Shown here piece by piece: positions 15,459 through 27,553 of a stretch of 64,000 bases of DNA. How positions within the stretch are numbered: the stretch's first letter is position 1; every line of letters begins with the position of its first letter. The DNA is taken from contig JAMCYN010000049.1 in assembly GCA_023474015.1 (NCBI GenBank), forward strand, positions 67,441 through 131,440, given 5' to 3'. The notes beneath the pieces are model-generated. The model searched no databases, was not told the origin of the DNA, and worked only from the letters and a program-made list of their open reading frames with translations. The DNA comes from Armatimonadota bacterium. Lineage in GTDB: Bacteria > Armatimonadota > UBA5829. The position numbers and the translations under genes are program-made.

Positions 15459-15905
15459 TCAGGCGCTCAGAGCTTCGGCTGGCGAAATGGGAATGATGCC
15501 CTGGTAGCGGGTGAAGTCGCTCGTGTTGAGAGTCAGGATATGGGTAACGCCGTGCGCAAGCATCAACGCGGCTATGCGAGCGTCGTGGGCTTGCCTTCCA
15601 AGAACCGAGCAGCCGACGGCGAGCTTGCGCCATCGCCCTGCGATGTCCGGCGGTTCGGGCAGGCACGTAAACAGCGCCTCGATCTGGTCCAGGCGCACTT
15701 CGGCCTCCGCAGCGCTAAGGCCGAATCCGTTGGCTTCGAGAGGCCGAGTCGCAGCAGCCCAGAATTCTATCAGAACCTGAGCACACACGCAGACGTCGGT
15801 TGTCGCCGACGTGAGCTTATCAACCGCAGAGACAACCTCAGTATTGAGCGGGTCTGCAAGCTCGAAGAACCGCAGGAGTATGTTTGTGTCTATAAGGTAT
15901 TTCAT
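15459..15905 (-). CDS. vapC: VapC-type PIN-domain toxin (RNase)
   Basis: 148 aa from ATG 15905. PIN fold: LIDTNILLRFF with the first acidic residue, AQVLIEFWAA with the Glu, HDARIAALMLAHG and LTLNTSDF with the C-terminal acidic residues. PIN toxins cut tRNA or rRNA when free of antitoxin. The start ATG overlaps the stop of the upstream antitoxin gene (ATGA), the usual coupling of toxin-antitoxin pairs. It lies at the distal end of the pyrimidine operon. Confidence 0.92.
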   Translation of the reverse strand: MKYLIDTNILLRFFELADPLNTEVVSAVDKLTSATTDVCVCAQVLIEFWAAATRPLEANGFGLSAAEAEVRLDQIEALFTCLPEPPDIAGRWRKLAVGCSVLGRQAHDARIAALMLAHGVTHILTLNTSDFTRYQGIIPISPAEALSA

Positions 15906-16141
15906 AGCCCGCGAGGTGGCCAGTACATGCTTTCGCGCGAAAGAGCGAAGTCTGGAACGTCCAGCCCTGAAATGCGCAGGCTCAGCAGCCGCTGCCACGC
16001 CGCCTCTCGTTCGGGCGAACGGCCCGGCCTTACCTCCGCGACGCGAAGCTCCGCCTCTATCGATTCGTTGATCGGTAGATCGACCGGCTCCTCGGGCACG
16101 AGAGTCTTTCCATCAAAATGCACTCGAATGACAACGGACAT
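15902..16141 (-). CDS. AF2212-like (DUF104) antitoxin of a VapBC-type pair
   Basis: 79 aa from ATG 16141, with GGAGGT seven bases upstream. The N-terminus MSVVIRVHFDGKTLVPEEPVDLP matches the DUF104/AF2212-like antitoxin pattern (small beta-barrel DNA/toxin-binding protein). The rest is a charged helix ending PPRGL, which would wrap the toxin. A TATAAT box lies at about 16161-16166, so the pair may have its own promoter besides read-through from carB 45 bp upstream. Confidence 0.87.
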   Translation of the reverse strand: MSVVIRVHFDGKTLVPEEPVDLPINESIEAELRVAEVRPGRSPEREAAWQRLLSLRISGLDVPDFALSRESMYWPPRGL

Positions 16142-16159
16142 ATCGCCTACCTCCGTACA

Positions 16160-16166
16160 TATTATA
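16160..16166 (-). promoter_or_regulatory. -10 box before the toxin-antitoxin pair
   Basis: On the - strand GGTATAATATG gives a perfect TATAAT between the carB stop and the antitoxin SD. The -35 would fall in the last codons of carB and is weak (GTGTAG at 17 bp). It supports independent expression of the pair. Confidence 0.5.
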
Positions 16167-16185
16167 CCATGCGGCGGCTCCACAC

Positions 16186-19587
<3,402 letters not shown>

Positions 19588-19596
19588 TTGTACTCC

Positions 19597-19632
19597 AGTT
19601 GTCAGTTATCAGTTGTCAGTTAACCGTCGGCA
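19597..19632. repeat. Heptamer repeat (GTTGTCA/GTTATCA units)
   Basis: Short array GTTGTCA-GTTATCA-GTTGTCA-GTTAACC between the GNAT gene stop and the carB start. Same units as at 2188-2270, without the full inverted half. Confidence 0.7.
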
Positions 19633-19648
19633 GTCTTTGAATGCGAGG

Positions 19649-20203
19649 TTATATCCAATATCTTCGCATGCGTTCAATTTGGCCATCCACATCGAATTCG
19701 ACTTCGTTCTCCAGCACTCCCCCGTTCGCCTCTATGATCTTCCTCGAACCGATGTTATCTGAGTCGCAGATAAGCAGAACCGTTCCCAACCCCAGGCCTT
19801 TTGCCTTTTCCAAACCCAGTCGCAAGACCAAGCTGCCATATCCTCTTAACCGTTTCGAAGGTCTTATGGCGTAACCAATGTGGCCGCCGATTTTGAGCAG
19901 ATGATCGTTCAACTCATGGCGAATTGAAAAGACCCCGACAAACTGGGCATCGTCGACAAGCCACAGGCGTGTTTCCGGAACAAGGTCAGGTCGTTGGGTT
20001 GTCCTGTCCGCCATTCTCAACACGTGCTGCACGTAACTTGCGAAATCTGCCTCCAGCCTGTCATATCGCCAGTCAGCTTTCTCAAGCTCACGCATGGCAA
20101 CAAAGCTACCTTCGCTCTCGAACTCCCTTACCGCTTCCAGAAAGCTATCTCGATAGTCCACGGACGGCTCCGCAAGAAAGACGATATTGTCAATGTCGCC
20201 CAT
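19649..20203 (-). CDS. GNAT-family N-acetyltransferase
   Basis: 184 aa. Start taken at ATG 20203 with GGAGG seven bases upstream; a GTG at 20206 overlaps the carA stop. The acetyl-CoA loop is visible as GYAIRPSKRLRGYGSLVLRLGLEKAKGLG (motif A), followed by LICDSDNIGSRKIIEANGG, typical of the predicted acetyltransferases of COG3981. It has no known role in pyrimidine synthesis yet is translationally coupled between carA and carB, so it is probably a passenger in the operon. Substrate unknown. Confidence 0.9.
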   Translation of the reverse strand: MGDIDNIVFLAEPSVDYRDSFLEAVREFESEGSFVAMRELEKADWRYDRLEADFASYVQHVLRMADRTTQRPDLVPETRLWLVDDAQFVGVFSIRHELNDHLLKIGGHIGYAIRPSKRLRGYGSLVLRLGLEKAKGLGLGTVLLICDSDNIGSRKIIEANGGVLENEVEFDVDGQIERMRRYWI

Positions 20204-21306
20204 CACATCGCCTCCATAACGTTCCCCACGAACTCCTTGAACAAGTATCCCTCGTCCAGCGGCCCTGCCGAGGCCTCGGGATGGTATTGAATCGAGAATA
20301 TCGGCAGGTGCTTGTGGCGGAGACCTTCGACGGTTCCGTCGTTTAAGTTTATCCGTGTAACTTGTGCATCGTTAGACAGCTTGTCAGGATCGACGGCGTA
20401 ACCATGGTTCTGCGCGGTGATACTTACCTTGCCATTGATGATGTTTTTGACGGGATGATTCGCGCCCCTGTGGCCGAACTTGAGCTTGATAATAGCCGCC
20501 CCCATCGCCATCCCGAACATCTGGTGGCCGAGGCAAATTCCCAGGATCGGCTTCTTTCCGATCATCGCGCGCATGGTCGCGACCGTGTCCTTAAGCTGCC
20601 TCGGGTCGCCGGGACCAGGTGAGAAGACTACGCCGTCCGGGTTCACCCGCATCACATCATCCGCTGAGGCGTTGCACGGGAGCACCGTCACCCTGCAGCC
20701 CTCCTTCGCCAGACATCGGGCGATATTGCGCTTGATTCCAAGGTCGATAAGCGCAACGTGACAGGTCGGCTCGGGGCATTCGTCGAGAGTGCTGCACTCA
20801 TCGCCTGTCCACTCATAGGTTTCTTTGGTCGAGACGCGCTCGACGAAGTTCAGATCGCCATAGTTCGGGGCGCTTTCAAGCGTGTTCTTGAGTTCGGAAA
20901 TAGTAAGCTCGGTGGACATCGCGCCCATCATAACGCCGCGCACCCGAAGATGCCGCGTGAGGGCTCGGGTATCGACTCCCTGCATCGAAACGATACCACT
21001 TTGTTTAAGATAATCGCCTAAACCTAGACTCGACCGCCAGTTGCTCGGCTCGTCGCACAGCTCCCGGACGATGAACCCCTCCACCTGAATCTTCCCGGAC
21101 TCGACATCCTGGTCGTTGACGCCGTAGTTGCCGATCAAAGGATAAGTGAGTGTCAGAAGCTGCCCGGCAAACGACGGGTCGGTCAGCATCTCCTGGTAAC
21201 CCGTCATAGCAGTCGCGAACACGGCCTCGCCGATGGTCGTCCCGTTCGCCCCAATCGACTCCCCCTCGAATCTGGTTCCGTCTTCAAGTAGAAAGATCGC
21301 TTTCAA
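20203..21306 (-). CDS. carA: Carbamoyl-phosphate synthase small chain (glutamine amidotransferase)
   Basis: Hydrolyses glutamine and channels ammonia to CarB. 367 aa from TTG 21306 (GGGAGC eight bases upstream, and the family starts KAIFLLEDGTRFEGESIG). An in-frame extension upstream runs through a palindromic repeat and is unlikely to be translated. CPSase small-subunit domain about 1-150 (GYQEMLTDPSFAGQLLTLTYPLIGNYG). Class I GATase domain with nucleophile Cys in LGICLGHQMFG and the His/Glu of QYHPEASAGP. The stop overlaps the GNAT start. Confidence 0.96.
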   Translation of the reverse strand: MKAIFLLEDGTRFEGESIGANGTTIGEAVFATAMTGYQEMLTDPSFAGQLLTLTYPLIGNYGVNDQDVESGKIQVEGFIVRELCDEPSNWRSSLGLGDYLKQSGIVSMQGVDTRALTRHLRVRGVMMGAMSTELTISELKNTLESAPNYGDLNFVERVSTKETYEWTGDECSTLDECPEPTCHVALIDLGIKRNIARCLAKEGCRVTVLPCNASADDVMRVNPDGVVFSPGPGDPRQLKDTVATMRAMIGKKPILGICLGHQMFGMAMGAAIIKLKFGHRGANHPVKNIINGKVSITAQNHGYAVDPDKLSNDAQVTRINLNDGTVEGLRHKHLPIFSIQYHPEASAGPLDEGYLFKEFVGNVMEAM

Positions 21307-21324
21307 GTAATCTGCTCCCTGTTT

Positions 21325-21418
21325 CTTGAATCGCGAATGACGCGAAGAGGCGCGAATTGCACGAAAGGGGAAGGATTTTCGCGTCCTTCTCTGACTTTCG
21401 CGCACTTCGCGATTCAAG
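21325..21418. repeat. CGAAA/TTTCG palindromic repeat between pyrE and carA
   Basis: CTTGAATCGCGAA (21325-21337) pairs with TTCGCGATTCAAG (21406-21418). Between them are further ACGCGAAGA and GACTTTCGCGCAC words around AAGGGGAAGGATTTTCGCGTCCTTC. Same family as the arms at 1290-1572 and 25370-25560. Confidence 0.75.
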
Positions 21419-21423
21419 GCACT

Positions 21424-22020
21424 CTACGCGAACTGATGCTCCATTATGAACTCCGCCACTTTCTCACGCATCGCTGCGTCCACCTTCCCCGCCGCCACCA
21501 GCGCATCGAGCACTTCCGACAGCTTCCCGAGCGAGTGCAGCTTGTAGCCGGCCTTGGCAAGTATCCTGTCCCCACCCTGCTCGCGGTCGAGAATGATAAG
21601 TACGTCCGTCACGACCAGCCCGGCCTCATCAAGCGGCGCGATTGCCTCGATCTTGCTCGCGCCGTCGGTGACGATGTCATCGATCACCAGGACCTTGTCA
21701 CCCGCCTTATACTCGCCCTCGATGAGCTTCTTCGTGCCGTAGTCCTTGACTTCCTTACGCGGGTAGATCATCGGGATATCCCCGGCAATGCTCGCGGCGA
21801 CCCCCAGCGGCAGCCCCGCGTAGGGAATCCCGGCGATGCGGTCGCAGCCGATCTCCTTCGCCCTATCCGCCAGCGCCTTGCCTATCTCAGCCAACAGGCC
21901 GGGCTTCGAGATCAGGCCGCGGAAGTCGCAATAGACTGGCGATATAATGCCGCTTTTCAGCTTGAACTCGCCGAACTTGATGCATCCGGCGTCGAAGATT
22001 CTCTCATACAAAGCGATCAT
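21424..22020 (-). CDS. pyrE: Orotate phosphoribosyltransferase
   Basis: Transfers the ribose-5-phosphate of PRPP to orotate, giving OMP. 198 aa. The PRPP-binding signature KVLVIDDIVTDGASK, the flexible catalytic loop with PRKEVKDYGTKK and the N-terminal SGIISPVYCDFR are present. It starts ATG overlapping the stop of the 86-aa gene (ATGA), so translation is coupled. OMP decarboxylase (pyrF) is not in the window. Confidence 0.96.
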   Translation of the reverse strand: MIALYERIFDAGCIKFGEFKLKSGIISPVYCDFRGLISKPGLLAEIGKALADRAKEIGCDRIAGIPYAGLPLGVAASIAGDIPMIYPRKEVKDYGTKKLIEGEYKAGDKVLVIDDIVTDGASKIEAIAPLDEAGLVVTDVLIILDREQGGDRILAKAGYKLHSLGKLSEVLDALVAAGKVDAAMREKVAEFIMEHQFA

Positions 22021-22277
22021 TCAGTTATCCTCATAACAGGCTCCGCGTCCGAAGGCAGCAACCACAGTGTGACCTCACCAATCGTGGTAGACCCCTCGTC
22101 GTACTGTCCACTTGAGATTGGCGAGTTCTCACCCGCCTCCGGAAACCGGAACAAATGCTCGTGATCTGTTGGCACTTTGCAGTTAGACAACAGTGCGAGA
22201 AGCCGGTCCCGCCCGTCCTCGTCGAAGTGGATTTCCAGACTCCGAACCTCGCTGTCTACTTCAAATGTAAGAATCAT
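22017..22277 (-). CDS. Small acidic protein in pyr operon (possibly Imm32-like), unknown
   Basis: 86 aa; begins MILTFEVDSEVRSLEIHFDEDGRDRLLALLS, strongly acidic, with DHEHLFRFPEAG in the middle. The overall pattern (beta strand, GxxxLxxLLxxL helix, H-x-H) recalls the Imm32 immunity-like family, but this is a weak resemblance. Its stop overlaps the pyrE start by ATGA and it lies between pyrC and pyrE, so it is co-translated with pyrimidine enzymes. Function not known. Confidence 0.75.
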   Translation of the reverse strand: MILTFEVDSEVRSLEIHFDEDGRDRLLALLSNCKVPTDHEHLFRFPEAGENSPISSGQYDEGSTTIGEVTLWLLPSDAEPVMRITE

Positions 22278-22308
22278 TTCGTGCTTTCGCCCCTTCGCGT
22301 CTTCGCGA

Positions 22309-23616
22309 TTAAACAGCCGCCTCCGTCACGGACTTCACCAGCGCCTCGACCCCATGCTTGACCTCACCGCCCACAATCGTCGCCACGACCTTCCCCGTCA
22401 GATCAACCCCATCGAACGGTGTGTTGCGGGCCATTGACTTGAACTCGTCGGCTCGAACCGTGATCTTTGCTTCAGGGTCGATGATCGTGATGTCGGCGGG
22501 CGCGCCATCGGCGAGAGTGCCTGCTCCGATTCCAAGCACGTGAGCGGCCTGGTCGGTCAGTTTCGATACCGCCTCGCTCAATGATAATATGCCCGGCTTA
22601 ACCAGGTTCGTTATCACAAGGGGCAGCGCCGTCTCCAACCCCACCATCCCAAACAGCGCGTCCTGAAGCTCGACCTCTTTCTCCTCGCGAGCGTGCGGGG
22701 CGTGGTCTGTGGCGATTACATCAATCGTGCCGTCTTCTAAGCCCTGCTTAATCGCATCGATGTCCGATTGCGTCCGAAGGGGAGGGTTCACCTTGGCGTT
22801 GGAATCGTAGTTGACTAGCGCCTCATCGGTGAGCGAGAAATACTGCGGGCACGTCTCGGCGGTCACGCGAATCCCCCGAGATTTGGCCCATCTGATCGCG
22901 TCAACACCCCCGGATGTCGTCACATGTTGAACGTGAAGCCTGCACCTCGCGAGATCGGCGAGCAAGATGTTGCGCCAGATTATAATCTCCTCGGCCTGCC
23001 TCGGCCACGGGCGCACGCCCAGCATCGTGCACGTGATCCCCTCGTTCATCACGCCGCCGCGAGTCATCGACTTCTCTTCGCAGTGCGCGACCACCGGCAC
23101 GTCGATCATCCGGCAATATTCCATTATTCGGCGCATCAGGTCCGCGCTCTGCACGGGGTAGGCGTCGTCCGAGATCGCTACCGCTCCCGCGTCAACCATA
23201 TCGGCAATCTCAGCCATCTCGGCGCCGTCGTTGCCCTTGGTCGCGGCCCCACAGGTGAGCACGCGTACGTCCGCGCTCCGGCTCTTGTTCAAAACATACT
23301 CGACCACAGCCCTATTATCAATCGCGGGCTTTGTGTTCGGCATCCCGACTATGGTCGTGAATCCGCCGGCGGCCGCGGCGCGCGCGCCGGTCTCGATAGT
23401 CTCCTTATGCTCCTGACCCGGCTCGCGCAGGTGAACATGGATATCGATCAGCCCCGGCGTCACCACCAGCCCCGAAACGTCGTATACGGTGTCCAAGTTC
23501 TCGTCCGAAACTTGCCCAATCCTGGACACTCGACCGTTCTCAACGAGGACATCCGCAACCTTGTCAATCCCCTGCGATGGGTCAACTACCCGACCGTTCT
23601 TAAGCAGAAGCCGCAT
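22309..23616 (-). CDS. pyrC: Dihydroorotase
   Basis: Cyclises N-carbamoyl-aspartate to dihydroorotate. 435 aa from ATG 23616, where GGAGGT lies seven bases upstream (an ATG three codons earlier is less likely). Class I amidohydrolase: metal motif [17 protein letters not shown], the lysine-containing middle of the barrel, VVAHCEE, and [17 protein letters not shown] with the catalytic Asp. Overlaps the end of pyrB by 17 bp. A short TTTCG-rich repeat piece (22278-22308) lies after its stop. Confidence 0.96.
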   Translation of the reverse strand: MRLLLKNGRVVDPSQGIDKVADVLVENGRVSRIGQVSDENLDTVYDVSGLVVTPGLIDIHVHLREPGQEHKETIETGARAAAAGGFTTIVGMPNTKPAIDNRAVVEYVLNKSRSADVRVLTCGAATKGNDGAEMAEIADMVDAGAVAISDDAYPVQSADLMRRIMEYCRMIDVPVVAHCEEKSMTRGGVMNEGITCTMLGVRPWPRQAEEIIIWRNILLADLARCRLHVQHVTTSGGVDAIRWAKSRGIRVTAETCPQYFSLTDEALVNYDSNAKVNPPLRTQSDIDAIKQGLEDGTIDVIATDHAPHAREEKEVELQDALFGMVGLETALPLVITNLVKPGILSLSEAVSKLTDQAAHVLGIGAGTLADGAPADITIIDPEAKITVRADEFKSMARNTPFDGVDLTGKVVATIVGGEVKHGVEALVKSVTEAAV

Positions 23617-24538
23617 TAGCGCCACCTCCCAACAGCAGATAGAGCAAAGCCATACGGATCGCCACCCCGTTCGTGACCTGGTCCGTTATCACCGCGAACT
23701 CGCCGTCCGCCACCTCCGGGGTGATCTCCACGCCCCGGTTCATCGGCCCAGGGTGCATCACCAGCACATCCGGCTTCGCCTTGCGCAGCCGTTCCTTGTC
23801 GATCCCGAACGTCCGCGAATACTCCCGCAGGCTCGGCAGGAATCCGGCGTTCATCCGCTCTAGCTGGACGCGAAGCACGTTCACCACATCCACATCTTCA
23901 ATAGCCTGGTCGACATCATCGAACACCCTCACCGGCAGCTTCTCGACTTCAGAGGGGAGCAGGGTGCTCGGCCCGCACAGCCTCACCTCCGCGCCCATCT
24001 TGCTCAGCCCCCACAGGTTCGACCGCGCCACGCGGCTGTGCATAATGTCGCCGACGATCAGCACCTTAAGCCCCTCGAAGCGGCCTTTGTTCTCCTGAAT
24101 GGTGAACATATCCAACAGGCCCTGGGTCGGGTGCTCGTGCATGCCGTCGCCCGCGTTGATCACATGGGAGGCGACCGTCTTAGCCGCGAAGTGCGCCGCG
24201 CCGCCCGCGCCGTGCCGGATCACAAAGAGATCGACCCCCATCGCCTCCAGCGTCAGCAGGGTATCCTTATAGGATTCGCCCTTGTTAATGCTCGATCCGG
24301 CGACCGATATGCTCGTCGTATCCGCGCTCATGATCTTCGCCGCGAGTTCGAAGCTGGTCCGCGTGCGGGTGCTGTTCTCGTAGAAAAGCGTGCAGATCGA
24401 CTTCCCCCGCAGTATCGGCACCTTCTTAACCGGCCTCGACAGTATCTCTTTATTCGAGGTCGCGGTCTCCAGGATCAGCCTCATCTCCTCGGGCGTCATA
24501 TCCTGCAAACCCAGTATGTCCTTACGTTGAAGCTGCAT
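23600..24538 (-). CDS. pyrB: Aspartate carbamoyltransferase catalytic chain
   Basis: Condenses carbamoyl phosphate with aspartate. 312 aa, the usual length. The carbamoyl-phosphate motif [17 protein letters not shown] is near residue 54 and [12 protein letters not shown] near 137; RVQLERM and [12 protein letters not shown] bind aspartate. No regulatory chain gene (pyrI) follows, so it is probably controlled only at transcription by PyrR. 108 bp downstream of pyrR, across a repeat. Confidence 0.97.
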   Translation of the reverse strand: MQLQRKDILGLQDMTPEEMRLILETATSNKEILSRPVKKVPILRGKSICTLFYENSTRTRTSFELAAKIMSADTTSISVAGSSINKGESYKDTLLTLEAMGVDLFVIRHGAGGAAHFAAKTVASHVINAGDGMHEHPTQGLLDMFTIQENKGRFEGLKVLIVGDIMHSRVARSNLWGLSKMGAEVRLCGPSTLLPSEVEKLPVRVFDDVDQAIEDVDVVNVLRVQLERMNAGFLPSLREYSRTFGIDKERLRKAKPDVLVMHPGPMNRGVEITPEVADGEFAVITDQVTNGVAIRMALLYLLLGGGANAASA

Positions 24539-24566
24539 ATCAAGCTCCTCTTAAGCGCGAAATTGG

Positions 24567-24648
24567 TTTGCGGTTGCGGGTTTACGGGTTTCGGGTTGGG
24601 AAGGGACTCCCTTCAACTCGTAACCCGCTAACTCGCAACTCATAACTT
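24567..24648. repeat. Heptamer repeat palindrome (GGGTTTAC / AACCCGC units) between pyrR and pyrB
   Basis: Left units GGTTGCGGGTTTACGGGTTT, centre GGGAAGGGACTCCCTTC, right complementary units AACTCGTAACCCGCTAACTCG. It can form a hairpin of about 35 bp between two genes of one operon and touches the pyrR stop codon. Confidence 0.75.
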
Positions 24649-25180
24649 ACTTCGCGATCATAATGGCGTCCTCGCCCTTCGTCTCCTGCCAGTGCACCTC
24701 GACACTCTCCTTGGCCGCGGTAGGCAGGTTCTTGCCAACGTAGTCGGCGCGTATCGGCACTTCGCGATGGCCCCGGTCCACCAGCACCGCAAGCTGGATC
24801 ACCGACGGCCTGCCGAGGTCCATAATCGCATCGAGCGCCGCGCGGGTCGTGCGGCCGGTGAACAGGACCTCGTCCACCAGGATGACGCATTTGTCGCTCA
24901 CGTCGAAAGGAATCTCGCTCGCGCTGATCGTCCGGGCGGAGCGGGTGGCGTAGTCGTCTCGGTAGAGGGCCACGTTCAGGCTCCCCACCGGCGTCTCGAC
25001 CCCCTCGATCTGCGAGATCAGCGCCGCCAGCCGCTGCGCCATCGGAACCCCCCTGCTCTGGACCCCGATAATAACGAGATTCTCCGCTCCCTTGTTGCGT
25101 TCGATGATCTCGTGGGCAATTCGCGTCAGGGCCCGCCGGATCTCGTTCGCATCCATGACCTTGATAACTTCGTTTGCCAC
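24647..25180 (-). CDS. pyrR: PyrR: pyr operon attenuation regulator / uracil phosphoribosyltransferase
   Basis: 177 aa. With UMP bound, PyrR binds the anti-antiterminator stem-loop in the pyr leader and allows termination; it also has UPRTase activity. PRPP motif [34 protein letters not shown] and the basic strand region near [14 protein letters not shown] are typical. First gene of the operon, directly downstream of a complete leader (promoter, binding loop, terminator) that matches its regulatory role. Confidence 0.96.
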   Translation of the reverse strand: MANEVIKVMDANEIRRALTRIAHEIIERNKGAENLVIIGVQSRGVPMAQRLAALISQIEGVETPVGSLNVALYRDDYATRSARTISASEIPFDVSDKCVILVDEVLFTGRTTRAALDAIMDLGRPSVIQLAVLVDRGHREVPIRADYVGKNLPTAAKESVEVHWQETKGEDAIMIAK

Positions 25181-25196
25181 GCCCTCACCTCTTACG

Positions 25197-25236
25197 ACAA
25201 AAAGCCTTCCTGCCCGTAATCCGGCATGAAGGCTTC
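25197..25236 (-). terminator. pyr attenuator terminator
   Basis: On the - strand AAGCCTTC (25235-25228) pairs with GAAGGCTT (25209-25202) and is followed by TTTTT at 25203-25199, immediately before pyrR. With the PyrR-binding loop upstream it forms the classical pyr attenuator. Confidence 0.9.
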
Positions 25237-25270
25237 CACTTACAATAATCCCACTAACGTCTACCTTACC

Positions 25271-25284
25271 AGCCTCACCGGACT
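25271..25284 (-). promoter_or_regulatory. PyrR-binding anti-antiterminator loop
   Basis: AGUCCGGUGAGGCU on the - strand is a perfect match to the PyrR-binding consensus ARUCCNGNGAGGYU known from Bacillus pyr leaders. It sits between the promoter and the terminator of this leader. Confidence 0.93.
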
Positions 25285-25311
25285 AGAATTAAAGGCTAAC
25301 TGATTTCCGTA

Positions 25312-25340
25312 ATTATAGTCCCCCGTTCGAGCATTGTCAA
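25312..25340 (-). promoter_or_regulatory. pyr operon promoter
   Basis: TTGACA (25340-25335), 17-bp spacer, TATAAT (25317-25312): both hexamers perfect. The transcript would start near 25305 and run through the PyrR loop and terminator into pyrR. Confidence 0.9.
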
Positions 25341-25364
25341 CGGAAATTTTGCAGAGGGAGCGAA

Positions 25365-25560
25365 GGGAATCTAATCACGAAAACACGAAAGGGGAAGGGA
25401 GGGATTTGAAATCCCCAGATTGCCCTTCCGTCCCGGATTGCAAATCCGGATGAACAAGGCGCATTGAGCCGAATTAGCAGTCCGGTCCCTCCCTTCTATT
25501 CCCTATTCTCTGCTCCCTCTTTCGCTTTTTCGCTCCTTCGCGCATTCGCGATGAAAAAAC
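25365..25560. repeat. CGAAA-type inverted repeat upstream of the PHP gene
   Basis: Left arm near 25372-25400 (CACGAAAACACGAAAGGGG), right arm near 25510-25555 (CTTTCGCTTTTTCGCTCC and CGCGCATTCGCGATG). The inner part has AAGGGAGGGATTTGAAATCCC and its partner GGTCCCTCCCTTC. No gene is seen here. Confidence 0.6.
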
Positions 25561-25587
25561 ACTTCCCTTCTGCTATACTTTACCTTG

Positions 25588-26397
25588 ATGAACACCACAC
25601 AAGTCTACCGCCGACCCGGCCGCGCCGATCGGGAATGCAAATACTGGTGGTTCGACGCCTGGGACCGGCTGGTCAACCGCGCGCTCGGCCTTGTGGGCAC
25701 GCCCATCGTCGAACTCAGCCCCGGCGAGATCGCGATGGATTTGCATATCCACACTCTCTTCTCGCATTGCAGCATATCCCAGCCCGAAATGCTGATATGC
25801 AGAGCCGTCAAGCTCGGGCTTGGAGCCATCTGCATTATGGACCACAACGACATCCGCGGTGCGCTCGACGCCATAGCCTGCGCGAATGATCTCAAACGGC
25901 GCAGACTCATCCCCAAGAGCTTTATCGTAATACCCGGCACGGAAATCAATAGCTCCGTCGGGCACATCGGAGCATTGTTCGTGACAGAGGACCTGCCGAC
26001 GTCCCTCACCCCCGAGGAAACAGTGAGAGCCATCCACGAGGCCGGAGGGCTGGCGGTGGCGGTGCACCCGTATCATTCCACCGGCATCTGTGACGCGGTC
26101 TTCGAAGCGCCGTTCGACGCGGTCGAAGTCGAGTGCGCGTCCATATTCGATCCTGATCTGGTGGCGAAAAATCTCGCGCTCGCCGACGACCCGCGCCTGG
26201 CAAGCATGGCCAAGCTAGGGGCAAGCGACGCGCATTATGTCAACGCAGTCGGCACGTGCTATACAGTCTTGAAAGTTGCCGAGCCTACTCCGGACGCCCT
26301 GAAGCAGGCGATAATCGCAAATCAGGCGACCCCCAAGTCCTCGGCCCCATGCCGCAGACTCAGAAAGCTCCTGGGAGGAATACCCAAGCTGAAGTAG
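25588..26397 (+). CDS. PHP-domain metal-dependent phosphoesterase
   Basis: 269 aa. PHP motifs in order: DLHIHTLFSHC (about 54-64), IMDHND (about 84), GTEIN (about 117), AVAVHPYH (about 155) and GASDAHY (about 213), giving the trinuclear metal site. Such stand-alone PHP proteins hydrolyse small phosphates or nucleoside 3',5'-bisphosphates, but the substrate here is unknown. The N-terminal ~45 residues (RECKYWWFDAWDRLVNRALG) form an amphipathic extension. ATG 25588 preferred over the preceding TTG. Confidence 0.9.
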   Translation: MNTTQVYRRPGRADRECKYWWFDAWDRLVNRALGLVGTPIVELSPGEIAMDLHIHTLFSHCSISQPEMLICRAVKLGLGAICIMDHNDIRGALDAIACANDLKRRRLIPKSFIVIPGTEINSSVGHIGALFVTEDLPTSLTPEETVRAIHEAGGLAVAVHPYHSTGICDAVFEAPFDAVEVECASIFDPDLVAKNLALADDPRLASMAKLGASDAHYVNAVGTCYTVLKVAEPTPDALKQAIIANQATPKSSAPCRRLRKLLGGIPKLK

Positions 26398-26428
26398 TGA
26401 AATGTAGTGGTCGCCCGCAGTATACATT

Positions 26429-26597
26429 GGACCAGTAACCCCGTAAGCCCTGAGTAGGCCCCAAGACCGTATCGAAGGGCGGTTGCGAAGGCACAGGCTT
26501 TGGTTGAGAACTACCCAGCCCTTCGATACGCCCAACAGACCTTCTATCTCATAGCTAACTCCTACTGGGCTACTCAGGGCCTACGGTGTACTGTACC
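26429..26597. repeat. Dispersed ~160-bp nested palindrome, copy 2 (inverted relative to copy 1)
   Basis: Outer arms CCGTAAGCCCTGAGTAG (26441-26457) and CTACTCAGGGCCTACGG (about 26570-26586). Inner arms CGTATCGAAGGGC (about 26468-26480) and GCCCTTCGATACG (about 26518-26530). Its reverse complement aligns with 1365-1522 end to end. It lies between a + gene and the convergent PfkB gene. Confidence 0.8.
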
Positions 26598-26621
26598 ATC
26601 ACACCTACAGCTACCCAGAGC

Positions 26622-27545
26622 CTACGGCCCATTCCATTCCAAACTCCCTCTCTGCCTCAAGAACTCGAGCGTCTGCTCAAGCGACGGTATTCCCGTCCTG
26701 CCGCCTCGTCTGGTGCATTTGATCGCCGCGGCGGCCGCCGCGAACTCGCCGCATTTGGCCGTATCCCAACCGCGAGCAACACCATAGGCAAACGCCCCGT
26801 GGAACACATCCCCCGCGCCGGTCGTGTCGACCACATCCACATCAAAGGCCCGGCCCCTTCCCCGCCCCGAGGCGTTGGAGTAGACCCAGCCCTCAGCGCC
26901 AAGGGTAATGACCGCCGTGCCCGGCCCGAGCTTGTGGACCTCGTCCAGCGCCCTGTCAAGGTCATTTTCGCAGCCAATGCTCACAGCGAAATGCCGAGGC
27001 AGGATCATGATGTCGATGTAGCTGACCAGTTCCGGGCTTCTGTGCGGCAGCACATCCGATACCACAGGCACGCCGTGCTCCCGCGCGCACCTCGCGGCGG
27101 ATATCGCAAGCTTCGGGTAGCAGTGATCGACCAGCAGCGCCCCGCATCTCTCGATCGCGGAGAAGTCCCCCGGCTCTCCGTTCCACTCAAGGCCGGGATC
27201 GCGATAGTGGAATATGGTCCGCTCGCCGGAAAATTCATCGACGTGGACTAGGCTGATCGGGCTTTTGACCCCCTTAAGGCGCGCGATATGGGATGTAGCG
27301 ACTCCCTCCGTCCCCAACTCGGAGATCAACCGGTCGCCGACCTGATCGTCACCCAGAATGCTGAACAGGCTGCACTTGGCTCCCAGACGCGCACATGCGA
27401 CGATTGCTGTCGCCGCCAGCCCACCGCCTTGAACGTAATAGTCGCTCGCGTGCGCGCTGCCGCCGTATGGCGTCTGGGGTGCTACCATGATGTGATCGAG
27501 GCAGCATATTCCGGCTCCCGCGACACGGGGTTTGATATTCATCAT
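26622..27545 (-). CDS. PfkB-family carbohydrate kinase
   Basis: 307 aa. Ribokinase-like fold: N-terminal GAGICCLDHIMV, GGGLAATAIVACARLGAKCSLFSILGDDQVG, and the C-terminal signature VDTTGAGDVFHGAFAYGVA with the catalytic Asp and anion-hole GAGD. The sugar is not determined; the overall pattern resembles sulfofructose kinase/ribokinase-like members. SD AGGTGA overlaps the stop codon of the upstream peptidase gene, so the two are coupled. Either ATG 27545 or 27542 may start it. Confidence 0.92.
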   Translation of the reverse strand: MMNIKPRVAGAGICCLDHIMVAPQTPYGGSAHASDYYVQGGGLAATAIVACARLGAKCSLFSILGDDQVGDRLISELGTEGVATSHIARLKGVKSPISLVHVDEFSGERTIFHYRDPGLEWNGEPGDFSAIERCGALLVDHCYPKLAISAARCAREHGVPVVSDVLPHRSPELVSYIDIMILPRHFAVSIGCENDLDRALDEVHKLGPGTAVITLGAEGWVYSNASGRGRGRAFDVDVVDTTGAGDVFHGAFAYGVARGWDTAKCGEFAAAAAAIKCTRRGGRTGIPSLEQTLEFLRQRGSLEWNGP

Positions 27546-27553
27546 ATATTATG

